Assembly (NCBI GenBank): GCA_021787395.1
Contig: JAJYLZ010000001.1
Coordinates: 1-64,000, forward strand
DNA length: 64,000 bases
Origin: Chloroflexota bacterium
GTDB lineage: Bacteria > Chloroflexota > Limnocylindria > Limnocylindrales > CSP1-4
Reading direction: 5' to 3'
Part shown: positions 33,484-41,966 of the stretch, piece by piece
Position numbering within the stretch: the stretch's first letter is position 1
Layout: every line of letters starts with the position of its first letter
Translations under genes and position numbers: made by a program
The notes under the pieces: generated by a model
The model's database searches: none
Seen by the model: only the letters and a program-made list of their open reading frames with translations
What the model was told of the DNA's origin: nothing

Positions 33484-34212
33484 GTGACCGACCCGAACAC
33501 GATGGACCCCGCGGACCCGGCGCCGGCCAGCCTGGACGCCCCCATGCCGGTCCACGTCACGCGCACCGCCTACGACCGCGAGCTGGCCGAGGTGAAGGAC
33601 AACATCCTGCGCATGGGCTCGCTGGTGGAGGCGCAGATCCGCGCCGCCATCGACGCCCTCATCGCGCACGACGCCGAGGCGGCCCTCAAGGTCATCATCG
33701 ACGACCGCCTGATCAACGAGGTGCAGCGCAAGGCGACGGCGATGGTGGCGGCCGTGATCGCGACGCAGGCGCCGGTCGCCCGCGACCTGCGCTACCTGCT
33801 CACGCTCGACCACGTGAGCTACGAGCTCGAGCGCATGGGCGACCACGCGGGGTCCGTGGCCAAGCAGGCGCGCAAGCTCGCGCCGTTCGCACCGGTCAAG
33901 GACTACGTCCAGCTGCCCGAGCTGGGCGACCGCGTCGCCGACCAGGTGCGCGGCATCATCCGGGCGCTGGTCGAGGTCGACGAGCACCGCGCCCGGGAGG
34001 TGGCCAAGCTCGACGACGACGTGGACGACCTGTACCACGCGATCTTCGCCGTCTGCCTCGACCTGATGCGCGCCGACCCGGCGAACGTGGACCCGTGCAC
34101 GCGGATCCTGTTCGCGGCCCACTACCTGGAGCGGATCGGCGACCGCGTGACGAACATCGCCGAGGACATCGTGTTCCTGGCCTCGGGTGAGGTCGAGGAC
34201 CTCAACCCCTGA
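33484..34212 (+). CDS. phoU: Phosphate signalling complex protein PhoU
   Basis: 242-aa cytoplasmic protein made of two three-helix PhoU repeats. The metal-binding signatures are visible in both: LDHVSYELERMGDHAGSVAKQ and AHYLERIGDRVTNIAEDIVFL. It links Pst transport to the PhoR-type kinase and represses the Pho regulon when phosphate is plentiful. GTG 33484 follows GACGAGGAGACC. It ends the pst operon. The first 25 residues are a Pro/Asp-rich, probably disordered extension. Confidence 0.95.
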   Translation: MTDPNTMDPADPAPASLDAPMPVHVTRTAYDRELAEVKDNILRMGSLVEAQIRAAIDALIAHDAEAALKVIIDDRLINEVQRKATAMVAAVIATQAPVARDLRYLLTLDHVSYELERMGDHAGSVAKQARKLAPFAPVKDYVQLPELGDRVADQVRGIIRALVEVDEHRAREVAKLDDDVDDLYHAIFAVCLDLMRADPANVDPCTRILFAAHYLERIGDRVTNIAEDIVFLASGEVEDLNP

Positions 34213-34221
34213 TCCGGGCTC

Positions 34222-34227
34222 TACACT
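34222..34227 (+). promoter_or_regulatory. -10 hexamer before sixA
   Basis: TACACT about 44 bp before ATG 34271. The implied transcript would have a leader of about 37 nt carrying CGGAGGA at 34261-34267, so this gene would use a normal ribosome-binding site. It suggests sixA can be transcribed apart from pst. Confidence 0.4.
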
Positions 34228-34270
34228 CGCGGGGTGCGGCCGGCGGGGAGCCCCGGCGCACGGAGGACCC

Positions 34271-34759
34271 ATGATCGCGCTGCACCTGCTCCGACACGCG
34301 CACGCGGGCGACCCCGCCAAGTGGGATGCCGATGACGCGTCGCGGCCCCTGTCCGAGAAGGGCCGCCGCCAGGCGAAGGACCTCGGCGGGCTGCTGGCGG
34401 TCATCGACGAGCCGCCCGACCTGTTCATCACCTCGCCCAAGGCACGCTCCGTGCAGACCGCCGAGATCGTGGCCAAGGCGATGCGCGACCGGGTGAAGGT
34501 GGTGGTGGACGACCGCCTGGGCGGCGCCCTCGACCTCGCCGCGGTCAACGCCATCCTCGAGGACGCCGGCCCCTCCTACCGGCCCTGCCTCGTCGGCCAC
34601 GACCCGGACTTCTCGGAGCTGCTGGGGGAGTTCCTGGGCACCGGGCCCATCCCCATGCGCAAGGCCGCCCTCGCCCGCGTGGACTTCGCGGGCGACGAGG
34701 TGTCGCCCGGCGCGGGGACGCTGCGCTACCTGCTGCCGCCGGAGCTGGTGGCGGGCTAG
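34271..34759 (+). CDS. sixA: SixA-type phosphohistidine phosphatase
   Basis: 162-aa histidine-phosphatase family protein. The catalytic LLRHAHAGDP motif at the N-terminus, the second Arg in TSPKARSVQTAEIV and the second His in CLVGHDPDFSELL are intact. The short length without the phosphoglycerate-mutase insertion is that of SixA, which dephosphorylates histidine phosphotransfer proteins in some bacteria. The actual substrate here is unknown; proximity to pst and phoU hints at phosphate signalling. The stop shares CTAG with the convergent epimerase gene. Confidence 0.88.
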   Translation: MIALHLLRHAHAGDPAKWDADDASRPLSEKGRRQAKDLGGLLAVIDEPPDLFITSPKARSVQTAEIVAKAMRDRVKVVVDDRLGGALDLAAVNAILEDAGPSYRPCLVGHDPDFSELLGEFLGTGPIPMRKAALARVDFAGDEVSPGAGTLRYLLPPELVAG

Positions 34760-35583
34760 GTCCGCTCCCAGCGCCAGCGCATCGTGTGGGTCAGCGGGGC
34801 GCCCGGCTCGGCCACGTCCGGCCCGCTGTTCGCGGCGTCCGGCGGCCCCGACTGCGGCTCGACGCAGACCGCGTAGGCCGGCTGGGTGTACACGACCCAC
34901 CAGGCGCACGAGGAGGAGAGCGCCAGCCGAAGCCCCGGCCACTCGAGCACGGGGTCCGACCGGAGCCCGGTGAAGCAGTCGTCCCAGGGCCCGGGCGGCG
35001 GCGCGACGCGCTCGCCCGAGGGGATCCCCTCGCCGTCCCGGACCAGCATCTCGGCCGCGTCGAGGCTCAGGGCGACCGGCGCCCCGCCCGGCTCCAGGGC
35101 CCGCCGGAACCACGGGTGCCAGCCCATCGTCGCCGGCATCGGCTCGTCGGCCTCGAGGGTCATCGTGACGTCCAGCCCGTCCTCGCGCACCGCGAAGCGC
35201 TGCGAGACGCGCCCCCGGTACGGCCAGCGCTCGTCCAGGTCGACGGAGATGGCGTCGTCGCCGTCGACGCGCCACGGCCGGTCCAGCACGACGCCGTGGA
35301 GGGCGTGCGGCGGTGCGGCCAGCGGCAGCTGGTGGGTGGCGCCGCGGAACGTGAACCGGCCGCCGCGGATCCGGCCCGCCCAGGGCGCCATCGGGTACGA
35401 GCCCCAGTAGATCGGCCCCAGCCCGTGGCCCGCGACCAGCAGCTCGCGGCCGCCGATGCGCACCGAGCCGATCCGTCCGCCGTGCTCCGGCCGGACGACC
35501 ACGCGCGCGTCGCCCGCACGGAGGTCGAGGACGGCCTCCCCGGCGGCGACCGGCGTCTCGGCGTAGCCCTCGGGCGAGCTCAC
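34756..35583 (-). CDS. Aldose 1-epimerase family protein
   Basis: 275-aa galactose-mutarotase-fold enzyme. Visible features are RPEHGGRIGSVRIGGRELL near the N-terminus, YPMAPWAGRIRGGRF (substrate-site Arg), HALHGVVLDRPWRV with the catalytic His, and GWHPWFRRAL. GTG 35583 is chosen because it overlaps the upstream stop (GTGA); the ORF-track start at 35619 adds an Arg-rich tail. It is the last gene of a three-gene leftward run with GDPD and an EEP nuclease. Sugar specificity unknown. Confidence 0.87.
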   Translation of the reverse strand: MSSPEGYAETPVAAGEAVLDLRAGDARVVVRPEHGGRIGSVRIGGRELLVAGHGLGPIYWGSYPMAPWAGRIRGGRFTFRGATHQLPLAAPPHALHGVVLDRPWRVDGDDAISVDLDERWPYRGRVSQRFAVREDGLDVTMTLEADEPMPATMGWHPWFRRALEPGGAPVALSLDAAEMLVRDGEGIPSGERVAPPPGPWDDCFTGLRSDPVLEWPGLRLALSSSCAWWVVYTQPAYAVCVEPQSGPPDAANSGPDVAEPGAPLTHTMRWRWERT

Positions 35584-36272
35584 GCCCCGTCCCCGTCGAG
35601 CGCGGCCGCCTCCACGCACTGCGCGACGACCCCCAGACGCTCCATCCGGGCGTAGGTCGCGCGGCGGCGCACGGTCCAGGCCGCCACCTCCAGCCCCGCC
35701 CGGTGCGCCCGGCGGATCGAGGCGGGCGTGATCCGGTGCCAGTCGGTCGAGATCCCGTGGCAGCCAAGCTCGAGCGCCAGGGCGACGGCCGGAGGCTCCA
35801 GGTCCATCGTCCCCAGCCAGCGCGTCCAGCCCGGCAGCAGGCGGGCCATCGCCACCAGGCTGGGCGGGTCGAAGGACGACAGCAGGGCCCGCTCGCCGGT
35901 CGCGCCCCGGGCCGCCCGCAGGACGTCGGCGGTGGCGGCGCCGTGGTCGTCGCCCTTGAGCTCGACGTCGAGGTAGGGGCCGGGCCCGAGCGTCGCCAGC
36001 GCGGCGGCCAGGGTGGGGACGCCGGCGGCGGCCAGCTCGGCCGCGTCGAGCGCGTGGACGTGCTCGGGGCGGCCCTGCACGCGCGCCAGCGTCTCGTCGT
36101 GGAGGAGCACCGGCACGCCGTCGCGCGAGAGCTCCACGTCGAACTCCACGCCGTCGCAGGCGGGGACGCGCATCGCCGCCGCCAGGGACCCCAGCGTGTT
36201 CTCGGGCGCCGCCCGCCAGTCGCCGCGGTGGGCCAGCCGCAGCGAGCGTACGCCAGTCGCCGCGGCGCTCAC
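35580..36272 (-). CDS. Glycerophosphodiester phosphodiesterase
   Basis: 230-aa GDPD-family TIM barrel that releases glycerol-3-phosphate from deacylated phospholipids. The N-terminus LRLAHRGDWRAAPENTLGS has the catalytic HRG...ENT motif, and CDGVEFDVELSRDGVPVLLHDE supplies the metal-binding Glu/Asp and second His. There is no signal peptide, so it is probably cytoplasmic. The GTG 36272 start overlaps the upstream nuclease stop. In a phosphate-rich gene block it may help scavenge phosphate from lipids; that link is inference. Confidence 0.92.
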   Translation of the reverse strand: MSAAATGVRSLRLAHRGDWRAAPENTLGSLAAAMRVPACDGVEFDVELSRDGVPVLLHDETLARVQGRPEHVHALDAAELAAAGVPTLAAALATLGPGPYLDVELKGDDHGAATADVLRAARGATGERALLSSFDPPSLVAMARLLPGWTRWLGTMDLEPPAVALALELGCHGISTDWHRITPASIRRAHRAGLEVAAWTVRRRATYARMERLGVVAQCVEAAALDGDGA

Positions 36273-37024
36273 GCGACGGCCGCGACGCGGATGCGCGCCG
36301 CCACCCCGATGTGGTCCGACGGGTAGAGCGTGGGGTCCTCGACGTCGGCCCGGTCGAACACCAGGACCGCGTCGTCCACCTCGACCGCGCCGCGCAGCCA
36401 CAGGTAGTCCAGGCAGTCCGGGTCGCCGTCGGTGTCCATGGCGGGAGCCTGGAGCCCCGAAGGCCAGGTGACCGACGGCTCGTGCCCGTGGCGCTCGAGG
36501 TAGGCGGACCGGAAGCCGGCCGCCGCCATCCGGGCGTAGGCGGGCTCGGCCGGGTCGGCGTTGAAGTCCCCGGCCACCAGCATCGCCTCGTGCTCGGGGG
36601 CGCCCTCGAGCCAGGCCAGCAGCTGCTCCACTTGGGCCAGCCGCTCGGCGTGCGCCGCCGGCGGGTGGTGGAGGTGCGTCACCGCGAACACCAGCCGGCC
36701 GCCGCCGGGCAGCGCCACCCGGACCCGATGCGCGGAGCGGGCGAGGCCGAGGTCGAGCCGGTCGTAGGCGTCGAACGGGAGCGGCTCGCGGACGAGCAGG
36801 GAGTTGCCGTACTCGGGCCGGCCGGCCCAGCCGCGGACGGCGGCGTAGCGGGCCTCGCCGGCGGCCCCGATCAGCCGGTCCTGCTGCATCGGGTAGACGA
36901 CCTCCTGGAGGGCCATCAGGTCGGGCTGGAGGGCGGCCATGTCGGCCAGGATGAGCGGCAGGCGCTCGGCCCAGCGGTCGGCCAGGTTGAGGATGTTGAG
37001 CGTGGCGACGAGCAGGCGGTCCAC
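36269..37024 (-). CDS. Endonuclease/exonuclease/phosphatase family protein
   Basis: 251-aa EEP-superfamily metal-dependent phosphoesterase. Core motifs in order: VATLNILNLADRW, LMALQEVVYPMQQD (metal-binding Glu), VTHLHHPPA, VAGDFNADPAEP (catalytic Asp/Asn) and the C-terminal YPSDHIGVAARI (SDH). GTG 37024 (MDRLLVATLN) is the natural start; the longer ORF to 38128 is a shadow of the kinase gene. The substrate may be DNA, a phospholipid or a phosphosugar. It is coupled to the downstream GDPD gene. Confidence 0.88.
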   Translation of the reverse strand: MDRLLVATLNILNLADRWAERLPLILADMAALQPDLMALQEVVYPMQQDRLIGAAGEARYAAVRGWAGRPEYGNSLLVREPLPFDAYDRLDLGLARSAHRVRVALPGGGRLVFAVTHLHHPPAAHAERLAQVEQLLAWLEGAPEHEAMLVAGDFNADPAEPAYARMAAAGFRSAYLERHGHEPSVTWPSGLQAPAMDTDGDPDCLDYLWLRGAVEVDDAVLVFDRADVEDPTLYPSDHIGVAARIRVAAVA

Positions 37025-37053
37025 CCCGGAGCGATCCCTTCCTTGGTCTGCGG

Positions 37054-38100
37054 TCAGGAGGCGACGGCCTCCGGCGTCGAGGCGGCCGGCGGCCGGGCCG
37101 GCAGCACGAACCAGAACGTCGAGCCGCGGCCCTCCTCGGACTCCACGCCGATGGTGCCACCGTGGGCCGCCACGATGTGGCGTGAGATGGCGAGGCCCAG
37201 GCCGGTGCCGCCGCCGCGGACCCGGGCGCGGTCGGCCTTGTAGAAGCGCTCGAACACGCGGGCGCGGTCGTCCCGCTTGATTCCGATCCCGTGGTCCACG
37301 ACCTCCACCCGGGCGCCGTCGCCCTCCGCGCGGACGCGGATCGCCACCTCGCCCCCGTCGGGGCTGAACTTGACCGCGTTGTGGACCAGGTTCACCAGCA
37401 CCTGGCCCAGGCGCTGCTCCTCGCCCCGCACGATCGGCGTCATGGGGTCGGCGTCCACGGTGATCTGGACGCCGCCCCGCTCGGCGAACAGGCGGAGCCG
37501 CTCGGCCGAGAGCTCGGCCAGGCGCGCCAGGTCCACGTCGTCCTCGGGGACGATGGAGCTGCCGCCCTCGATCCGGGCGAGGTCCAGGATCTCGGCGACC
37601 ATCTGGGCCAGGTGCCCGGTCTCCACCTCGATCTTCGCGATGCGGTCGCGCAGGCGCTCCGGGACCCCGTCGGCGGCGGCCTCGCGGGCCGCGGTCTCGG
37701 CCAGCAGGCTGACCGTGCTGATGGGCGTGCGGAGCTCGTGGGACAGGTTGTCGATGAACTCGGTGCGGATCTGGCGCAGGCGCCGCAGCTCCGACACGTC
37801 CTCGAGGACGACCACCGTCCCGCCGTCCGGCGTGGGGGCCGCGCGCAGGATCACGGTCCTGGGCTCGCCTGCCCCGACGCGGACCTCGGTGGTGCCGCCG
37901 CCCTCCTCGAGGAACCGTTCGATCCGCAGGTCGAGGAAGGTCTCCATGACGCTGCGCCCGAGGAGCCGCCCTGGCGCAACGTCCAGCAGGGCGTGGGCGC
38001 GCGCGTTGGCCTCGCAGACCCGCCGGCCGGCGTCGAAGCGCAGGATGCCGACGGGCAGCAGCTCGCCGAGGGGGTCCTCCGCGACATGGGTCTGGTCCAT
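37054..38100 (-). CDS. Soluble PhoR-like sensor histidine kinase
   Basis: 348-aa kinase. An N-terminal PAS-like region (residues about 12-105; VGILRFDAGRRVCEANARAHALLD) is followed by HisKA with the phospho-accepting His about 121 in FIDNLSHELRTPIST and an HATPase domain (NLVHNAVKFSPDGG, DHGIGIK, GTGLGLAISRHIV). No membrane helix is visible, unlike classical PhoR. ATG 38100 gives the PAS start; upstream residues in the ORF track are Arg-rich leader. It has no adjacent response regulator; the best partner in the window is the PhoB-like protein at 44436. Phosphate sensing is inferred from the gene block. Confidence 0.85.
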   Translation of the reverse strand: MDQTHVAEDPLGELLPVGILRFDAGRRVCEANARAHALLDVAPGRLLGRSVMETFLDLRIERFLEEGGGTTEVRVGAGEPRTVILRAAPTPDGGTVVVLEDVSELRRLRQIRTEFIDNLSHELRTPISTVSLLAETAAREAAADGVPERLRDRIAKIEVETGHLAQMVAEILDLARIEGGSSIVPEDDVDLARLAELSAERLRLFAERGGVQITVDADPMTPIVRGEEQRLGQVLVNLVHNAVKFSPDGGEVAIRVRAEGDGARVEVVDHGIGIKRDDRARVFERFYKADRARVRGGGTGLGLAISRHIVAAHGGTIGVESEEGRGSTFWFVLPARPPAASTPEAVAS

Positions 38101-38203
38101 CGGCGCGAGGATGGCACAGGCGCGCCAACCCTGCGTCCGCGGCGGGAGATCAGCGCGGGGCGTCGGGATCCGGCCATGCGTCGTGGTGGTCAACGCCGGC
38201 CGG

Positions 38204-38255
38204 GTCCCCCACCCCGCTGGCGCGCCGGCGGAGTCCCCCACCCGGTTGGCGCACG
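38204..38255. repeat. Two-copy 29-bp tandem repeat in kinase upstream region
   Basis: GTCCCCCACCC(C/G)G(C/T)TGGCGC occurs at 38204 and 38233. The 276-bp gap 38101-38376 between the kinase start and the SnoaL stop otherwise shows no gene, and no PHO-box array was found in it. Confidence 0.6.
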
Positions 38256-38376
38256 GGGCGGACAGTCGAACGCCCCGGGCTCCCATAGGGCCGCCGGGTC
38301 GCCCGTCAATCGTCCCTGGCCCTGGACCCAGAGCGCCAGTCGAACCTCTGGGACGCCCCGCCGACGAGCCGACGCG

Positions 38377-38796
38377 CTACCCGCCGCGGCCCACCCCGAG
38401 CTGCCGCATCAGACCCAGCTGGTCGAACTGGTGCCAGTGCTCCACCACGCGGCTGTCGCGGACCCGGAACAGGTGCAGCTCCTCGATCTCGTACCGGCGC
38501 CCGCTCGGCGGCATCCCCATGAACGGCCCGGACTGGGTGGCCGCGCTCGTGAGCCGGACGCTCACGAGGTCGCCCTCGGCCACCAGTTCGTGCACCGTGA
38601 ACACCACGTCGGACAGGCCGGCTGACACGCGCTCGATGGCCGCGCGCATCCCTGCCCGCGGGTCGTCGCCGAACGGGTAGCCGTGGAACACCGCGTCAGG
38701 CGCGATGAGCTCGTCCGCCGCTTCACGGCTGCCGGCCGCGAAGATCTCGGCGATGAACCGGCGGACGACCGCCTTGTTGGCCTCCGGGCTCGTCAT
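38377..38796 (-). CDS. SnoaL-like ester-cyclase family protein
   Basis: 139-aa NTF2-fold protein resembling SnoaL-type polyketide cyclases and their many uncharacterised relatives. Recognisable text: NKAVVRRFIAEIFAAG at the start, FHGYPFGDDPRAGMRAAI, FTVHELVAEGDLVSVRLTSAATQSGPFMGMPPSGR, and LFRVRDSRVVEHWHQFDQLGL near the end. ATG 38796 is preferred over the ORF-track start at 38892, whose extra residues are low-complexity. No pathway context is visible, so the substrate is unknown. Confidence 0.85.
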   Translation of the reverse strand: MTSPEANKAVVRRFIAEIFAAGSREAADELIAPDAVFHGYPFGDDPRAGMRAAIERVSAGLSDVVFTVHELVAEGDLVSVRLTSAATQSGPFMGMPPSGRRYEIEELHLFRVRDSRVVEHWHQFDQLGLMRQLGVGRGG

Positions 38797-38836
38797 CGGG
38801 GCGCCTCCATGCGGCTCGAGGGGACCATCTTCGCAC

Positions 38837-39952
38837 TCAGCGGGCCCGGCGGACCTCCGGGCCCTCGGCGCCCGGCGGACCCGGCGCCGCAACCGCGTCG
38901 AGCGCCGCGGCGATCCGCTGGTACACGCCGGCCGGGTAGGCGTGGCGGAGGGCGGTCGCGTAGCCCAGGCGGGCGGCCAGGCGGCGGGCCCGGGCCGCCG
39001 GGCTCGCCGCGACCCCTGCCGGGGGGACCGCCGCCGCCAGGTCGCGGGCGGCCAGCTCGGCGGAGATCCGCAGGGCCTCGTCCTCGTCGCGGTCCAGCGC
39101 CGCCGGCCACGGGCGCTGCACGGCGTCCACCCCGGACGACGCCCGCACGAAGGCCGCCACCTCGGCCGGGGACCACGCCCCCACCCGGGCGATGAGCGCC
39201 TCGACCGCCGCCGCGTTCGGCCCGTGCCTCGGCTGGTCCACCGACGCGTCCCAGGCGCGCAGGAGCCGCTCGCGGGCCCGGCCGCGGAACGGCTCGGCGA
39301 GCAGGCCGTCGAGGAACGGCGCCAGGACCACCTCGGCGGCAGCGGAGAGCAGCCCCTCGCGCAGGCCGGCCTCGGCCCAGCGCGGTCGGGGCACGCGGGC
39401 GGCCAGGGCGAGCTCGCAGGCGGCGAACGCCTCGCGCGCGTCCGGCGGGAGGAACCGGCGGACAGTGGCGAGGAACGCGATCGGCGGGGGGTCGGCCGCG
39501 GCCAGCCGGTCCAGCTCGTCGGGCGTCAGGCGCTCCACGCGGGCGAGGAATCGGGCCAGCCGCTCGTCCGGCGTGCCCGACACCAGGTCCGTGCGGCGCG
39601 GGCCGGCGGGCCGGCGGGGCCGGGCCCGCATCGCGGCCGACCGGCGCCACGGGGCGTGGGCGACCGGGCCGGTCCGGCCACGAGTCGCCCCGGCGGACCG
39701 CGACGCGACCGCGGCCGGCACGCCGGCTCGGTCGGCGTCGTAGCGCGCCCGGAGGTCCGGGTCGCTCAGCCAGTCATGGGCGACGTTGATCCGCTTCGCC
39801 CGCTCCAGGGCCTCGGCGCCGTCGCCCGCGACGTCCGGGTGGTGCTTCCGCAGCAGCGCCCGCCAGGCCAGCTCGATCGCCTCGGGCGAGGCGTCCGGGC
39901 CGACCTCGAGCCGGGCGTACAGGTCGTCGTTCGGGACCAGCGGCGCGGGCAC
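38837..39952 (-). CDS. J-domain (DnaJ-like) protein
   Basis: 371 aa. The N-terminal J domain (residues about 8-72) contains DDLYARLEVGPDASPEAIELAW and the Hsp70-activating HPD in LLRKHHPDVAGD. There is no Gly/Phe region or CxxCxGxG zinc domain, so this is a class III J-protein. The remaining ~295 residues are Ala/Arg-rich helices with no match I recognise. GTG 39952 is preceded by CCGGAGGCCC. It probably recruits DnaK to an unknown client, and lies 36 bp downstream of proS on the same strand. Confidence 0.87.
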   Translation of the reverse strand: MPAPLVPNDDLYARLEVGPDASPEAIELAWRALLRKHHPDVAGDGAEALERAKRINVAHDWLSDPDLRARYDADRAGVPAAVASRSAGATRGRTGPVAHAPWRRSAAMRARPRRPAGPRRTDLVSGTPDERLARFLARVERLTPDELDRLAAADPPPIAFLATVRRFLPPDAREAFAACELALAARVPRPRWAEAGLREGLLSAAAEVVLAPFLDGLLAEPFRGRARERLLRAWDASVDQPRHGPNAAAVEALIARVGAWSPAEVAAFVRASSGVDAVQRPWPAALDRDEDEALRISAELAARDLAAAVPPAGVAASPAARARRLAARLGYATALRHAYPAGVYQRIAAALDAVAAPGPPGAEGPEVRRAR

Positions 39953-39988
39953 GGGCCTCCGGGTGGACCGGACCGGCGAGGACGGGCC

Positions 39989-41707
39989 TCAGGCCGGCGT
40001 GGCCGCCCGCCCCTCGAGGAAGTCGGTGACGTGCTCGATCGACTGGACGGACCGGGCGCCCGTCGCGCGCTCGGTGACCTCGACGCCGCCCGCGGCCAGC
40101 GAGCGCGGGCTGACCGTGAGGATCCACGGCATGCCCAGCAGCTCGGCGTCGGTCAGCTTCACGCCGGGCGACTCGTCGCGGTCGTCGTACAGGACCTGGC
40201 TCGCGTCGCCACACGCGGCGGCGGCCGCGTACAGCCGCTCCGCCACCTCGGTCACCTTGGGGTCCCGGTTGGCGCCCAGCGCCACGAGGTGGGCGGGGTA
40301 CGGGGCCACCTCGGCCGGCCACACGATGCCCTTCTCGTCGTGGTGCGCCTCGACGATGCAGGCCACGTTGCGCCCGAGCCCGATGCCGTAGGAGCCCATG
40401 ACGATCGGGTGGCGCTCTCCGTCCTCGCCCAGGTACTCGGCGCCCAGCGCCACGGTGTACTTGGTGCCGAGCTTGAAGATGTTGCCGATCTCGATGCCGT
40501 TGCGCAGGATGACCGGCCCGCCGCAGTTGGGGCAGGCGTCGCCCTCCCGGACGTTTGCGATGTCGGCGACCACGTCCGGCGTGTAGTCGCGGCCGACGTT
40601 GGTGTTGCTCAGGTGGTAGCCGGGCTTGTTGGCGCCGGCGACCAGGTTGGCGGACCTGGCGACCAGGCTGTCCACCACGACCAGCGCGTCGCGGGCGCCA
40701 ATCGGCGAGCCGTAGCCCGCCTGCATGCCGCGCTCGAGGATCTCCTCGACCTGCGCCGGCCGCATGCCGCCCGAGGCCTTGATGGCGTTGACGAGCTTGG
40801 TCTCGTTGAGCTCGAAGTCGCCGCGCACGATGGCGACCACGAACCGCCCGTCGCCGGTCACCTGGAACACGGCCTTGGCGGTCTTCGCGGTGGGGATGGC
40901 GAGGAACTCGGCCAGGGCGTCGATGGTCGTCGCGTCGGGGGTGTGCACCTCCTCGACCGGGAGCAGCTCCTCGGCCTCGGGCGCCGCCGTCGTCGAGGGC
41001 GCCACCTGGCGGTTCGCGGCGTAGCCGCAGGCCTCGCACAGCACGAGCACGTCCTCGCCCGCGGGGTTGAGGAACATGAACTCGTGGGCGAGGCTGCCGC
41101 CCATCATGCCGACGTCGGAGCTGACCGGGATCGCCTCGAGCCCGAGCCGCTCGAAGATCCTGGTGTAGGCGCCGTGGTGCGCCCAGTACGCCTTGTCCAG
41201 CCCCGCCTCGTCGCGGTCGCAGGTGTACGAGTCCTTCATCACGAACTCGCGGACCCGGATCAGGCCGCCGCGGCTGCGGGGCTCGTCGCGGAACTTGGTC
41301 TGGAAGTGGTAGATGATCATCGGCAGCTGCCGGTAGCTGCGCACGATGTCGCGCAGCAGGTCGGCCACGACCTCCTCGTGCGTCATCGCCAGCACCATGT
41401 CGCGGTCGCCGCGGTCCTTGAACCGGGCCATCTCGGGCCCGATCGCGTCGTAGCGCCCGGTCTCGCGCCACAGGTCCGCCGGGTGGACCACCGGCATCTC
41501 CATCTCCTGGCCGCCGATGGCGTTGAGCTCCTCGCGGATGACCTGCTCCACGCGCTTGGTCACCCGGAAGCCGAGCGGCAGCAGCGAGTAGATGCCGGCG
41601 CCCAGCTGGCGCACGTAGCCCGCCCGCAGCAGCAGGCGGTGGGACGGCATCTCCGCGTCGGCGGGATCGTCGCGGAGCGTGGTGAAGAACAGGTTGGACA
41701 GGCGCAT
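39989..41707 (-). CDS. proS: Prolyl-tRNA synthetase (bacterial type)
   Basis: 572-aa class II aminoacyl-tRNA synthetase. Motif 1 region GYVRQLGAGIYSLLPLGFRV, motif 2 FRDEPRSRGGLIRVREFVMKDSY and motif 3 GSYGIGLGRNVACIVE are intact. An INS/YbaK-type editing insertion lies between motifs 2 and 3 (about residues 230-390), as expected for bacterial-type ProRS, followed by the C-terminal anticodon-binding domain. TATCCT lies 6 nt before ATG 41707 on the minus strand, so the transcript may be leaderless. Confidence 0.97.
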   Translation of the reverse strand: MRLSNLFFTTLRDDPADAEMPSHRLLLRAGYVRQLGAGIYSLLPLGFRVTKRVEQVIREELNAIGGQEMEMPVVHPADLWRETGRYDAIGPEMARFKDRGDRDMVLAMTHEEVVADLLRDIVRSYRQLPMIIYHFQTKFRDEPRSRGGLIRVREFVMKDSYTCDRDEAGLDKAYWAHHGAYTRIFERLGLEAIPVSSDVGMMGGSLAHEFMFLNPAGEDVLVLCEACGYAANRQVAPSTTAAPEAEELLPVEEVHTPDATTIDALAEFLAIPTAKTAKAVFQVTGDGRFVVAIVRGDFELNETKLVNAIKASGGMRPAQVEEILERGMQAGYGSPIGARDALVVVDSLVARSANLVAGANKPGYHLSNTNVGRDYTPDVVADIANVREGDACPNCGGPVILRNGIEIGNIFKLGTKYTVALGAEYLGEDGERHPIVMGSYGIGLGRNVACIVEAHHDEKGIVWPAEVAPYPAHLVALGANRDPKVTEVAERLYAAAAACGDASQVLYDDRDESPGVKLTDAELLGMPWILTVSPRSLAAGGVEVTERATGARSVQSIEHVTDFLEGRAATPA

Positions 41708-41713
41708 GCGCGA

Positions 41714-41719
41714 AGGATA
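41714..41719 (-). promoter_or_regulatory. -10 hexamer for proS
   Basis: TATCCT (minus strand) with a 6-nt gap (TCGCGC) to the proS ATG. No Shine-Dalgarno precedes the start. Confidence 0.55.
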
Positions 41720-41869
41720 CCCAACGGACCGCGACGACCGGCCCGGGCGTCGTGGCGGCGCCGACGGGGGCGCCCCGCGCCGCCGCGCCGCGCCGCCGGC
41801 CCCTCGCGCGCAGGCCGTCGCGCCAGGCCCCGCGATCGCCTCGACCGGTCGGCGCGGGCGGCCTGGAGA

Positions 41870-41915
41870 GTTGACGATTCGTTAACACTCGCCGGGCCCC
41901 GCCCTCCCCTATCCT
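41870..41915 (+). promoter_or_regulatory. PHO box and -10 of pit
   Basis: GTTGACG (41870) and GTTAACA (41881) in 11-bp register, followed 22 bp later by TATCCT (41910-41915). The second repeat reaches the -35 position, the classical geometry of PhoB-family activation. Confidence 0.72.
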
Positions 41916-41966
41916 CGCGGTGCGTCCGACCGTCACGGGCCGCGAGGTGCCCAAGCCATCGAACAC

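Noticed and set aside
38200-38260. PHO box upstream of the PhoR-like kinase
   Set aside because: Only GTCCCCC-type tandem repeats of 29 bp are present; no GTTNACC units in 11-bp register.
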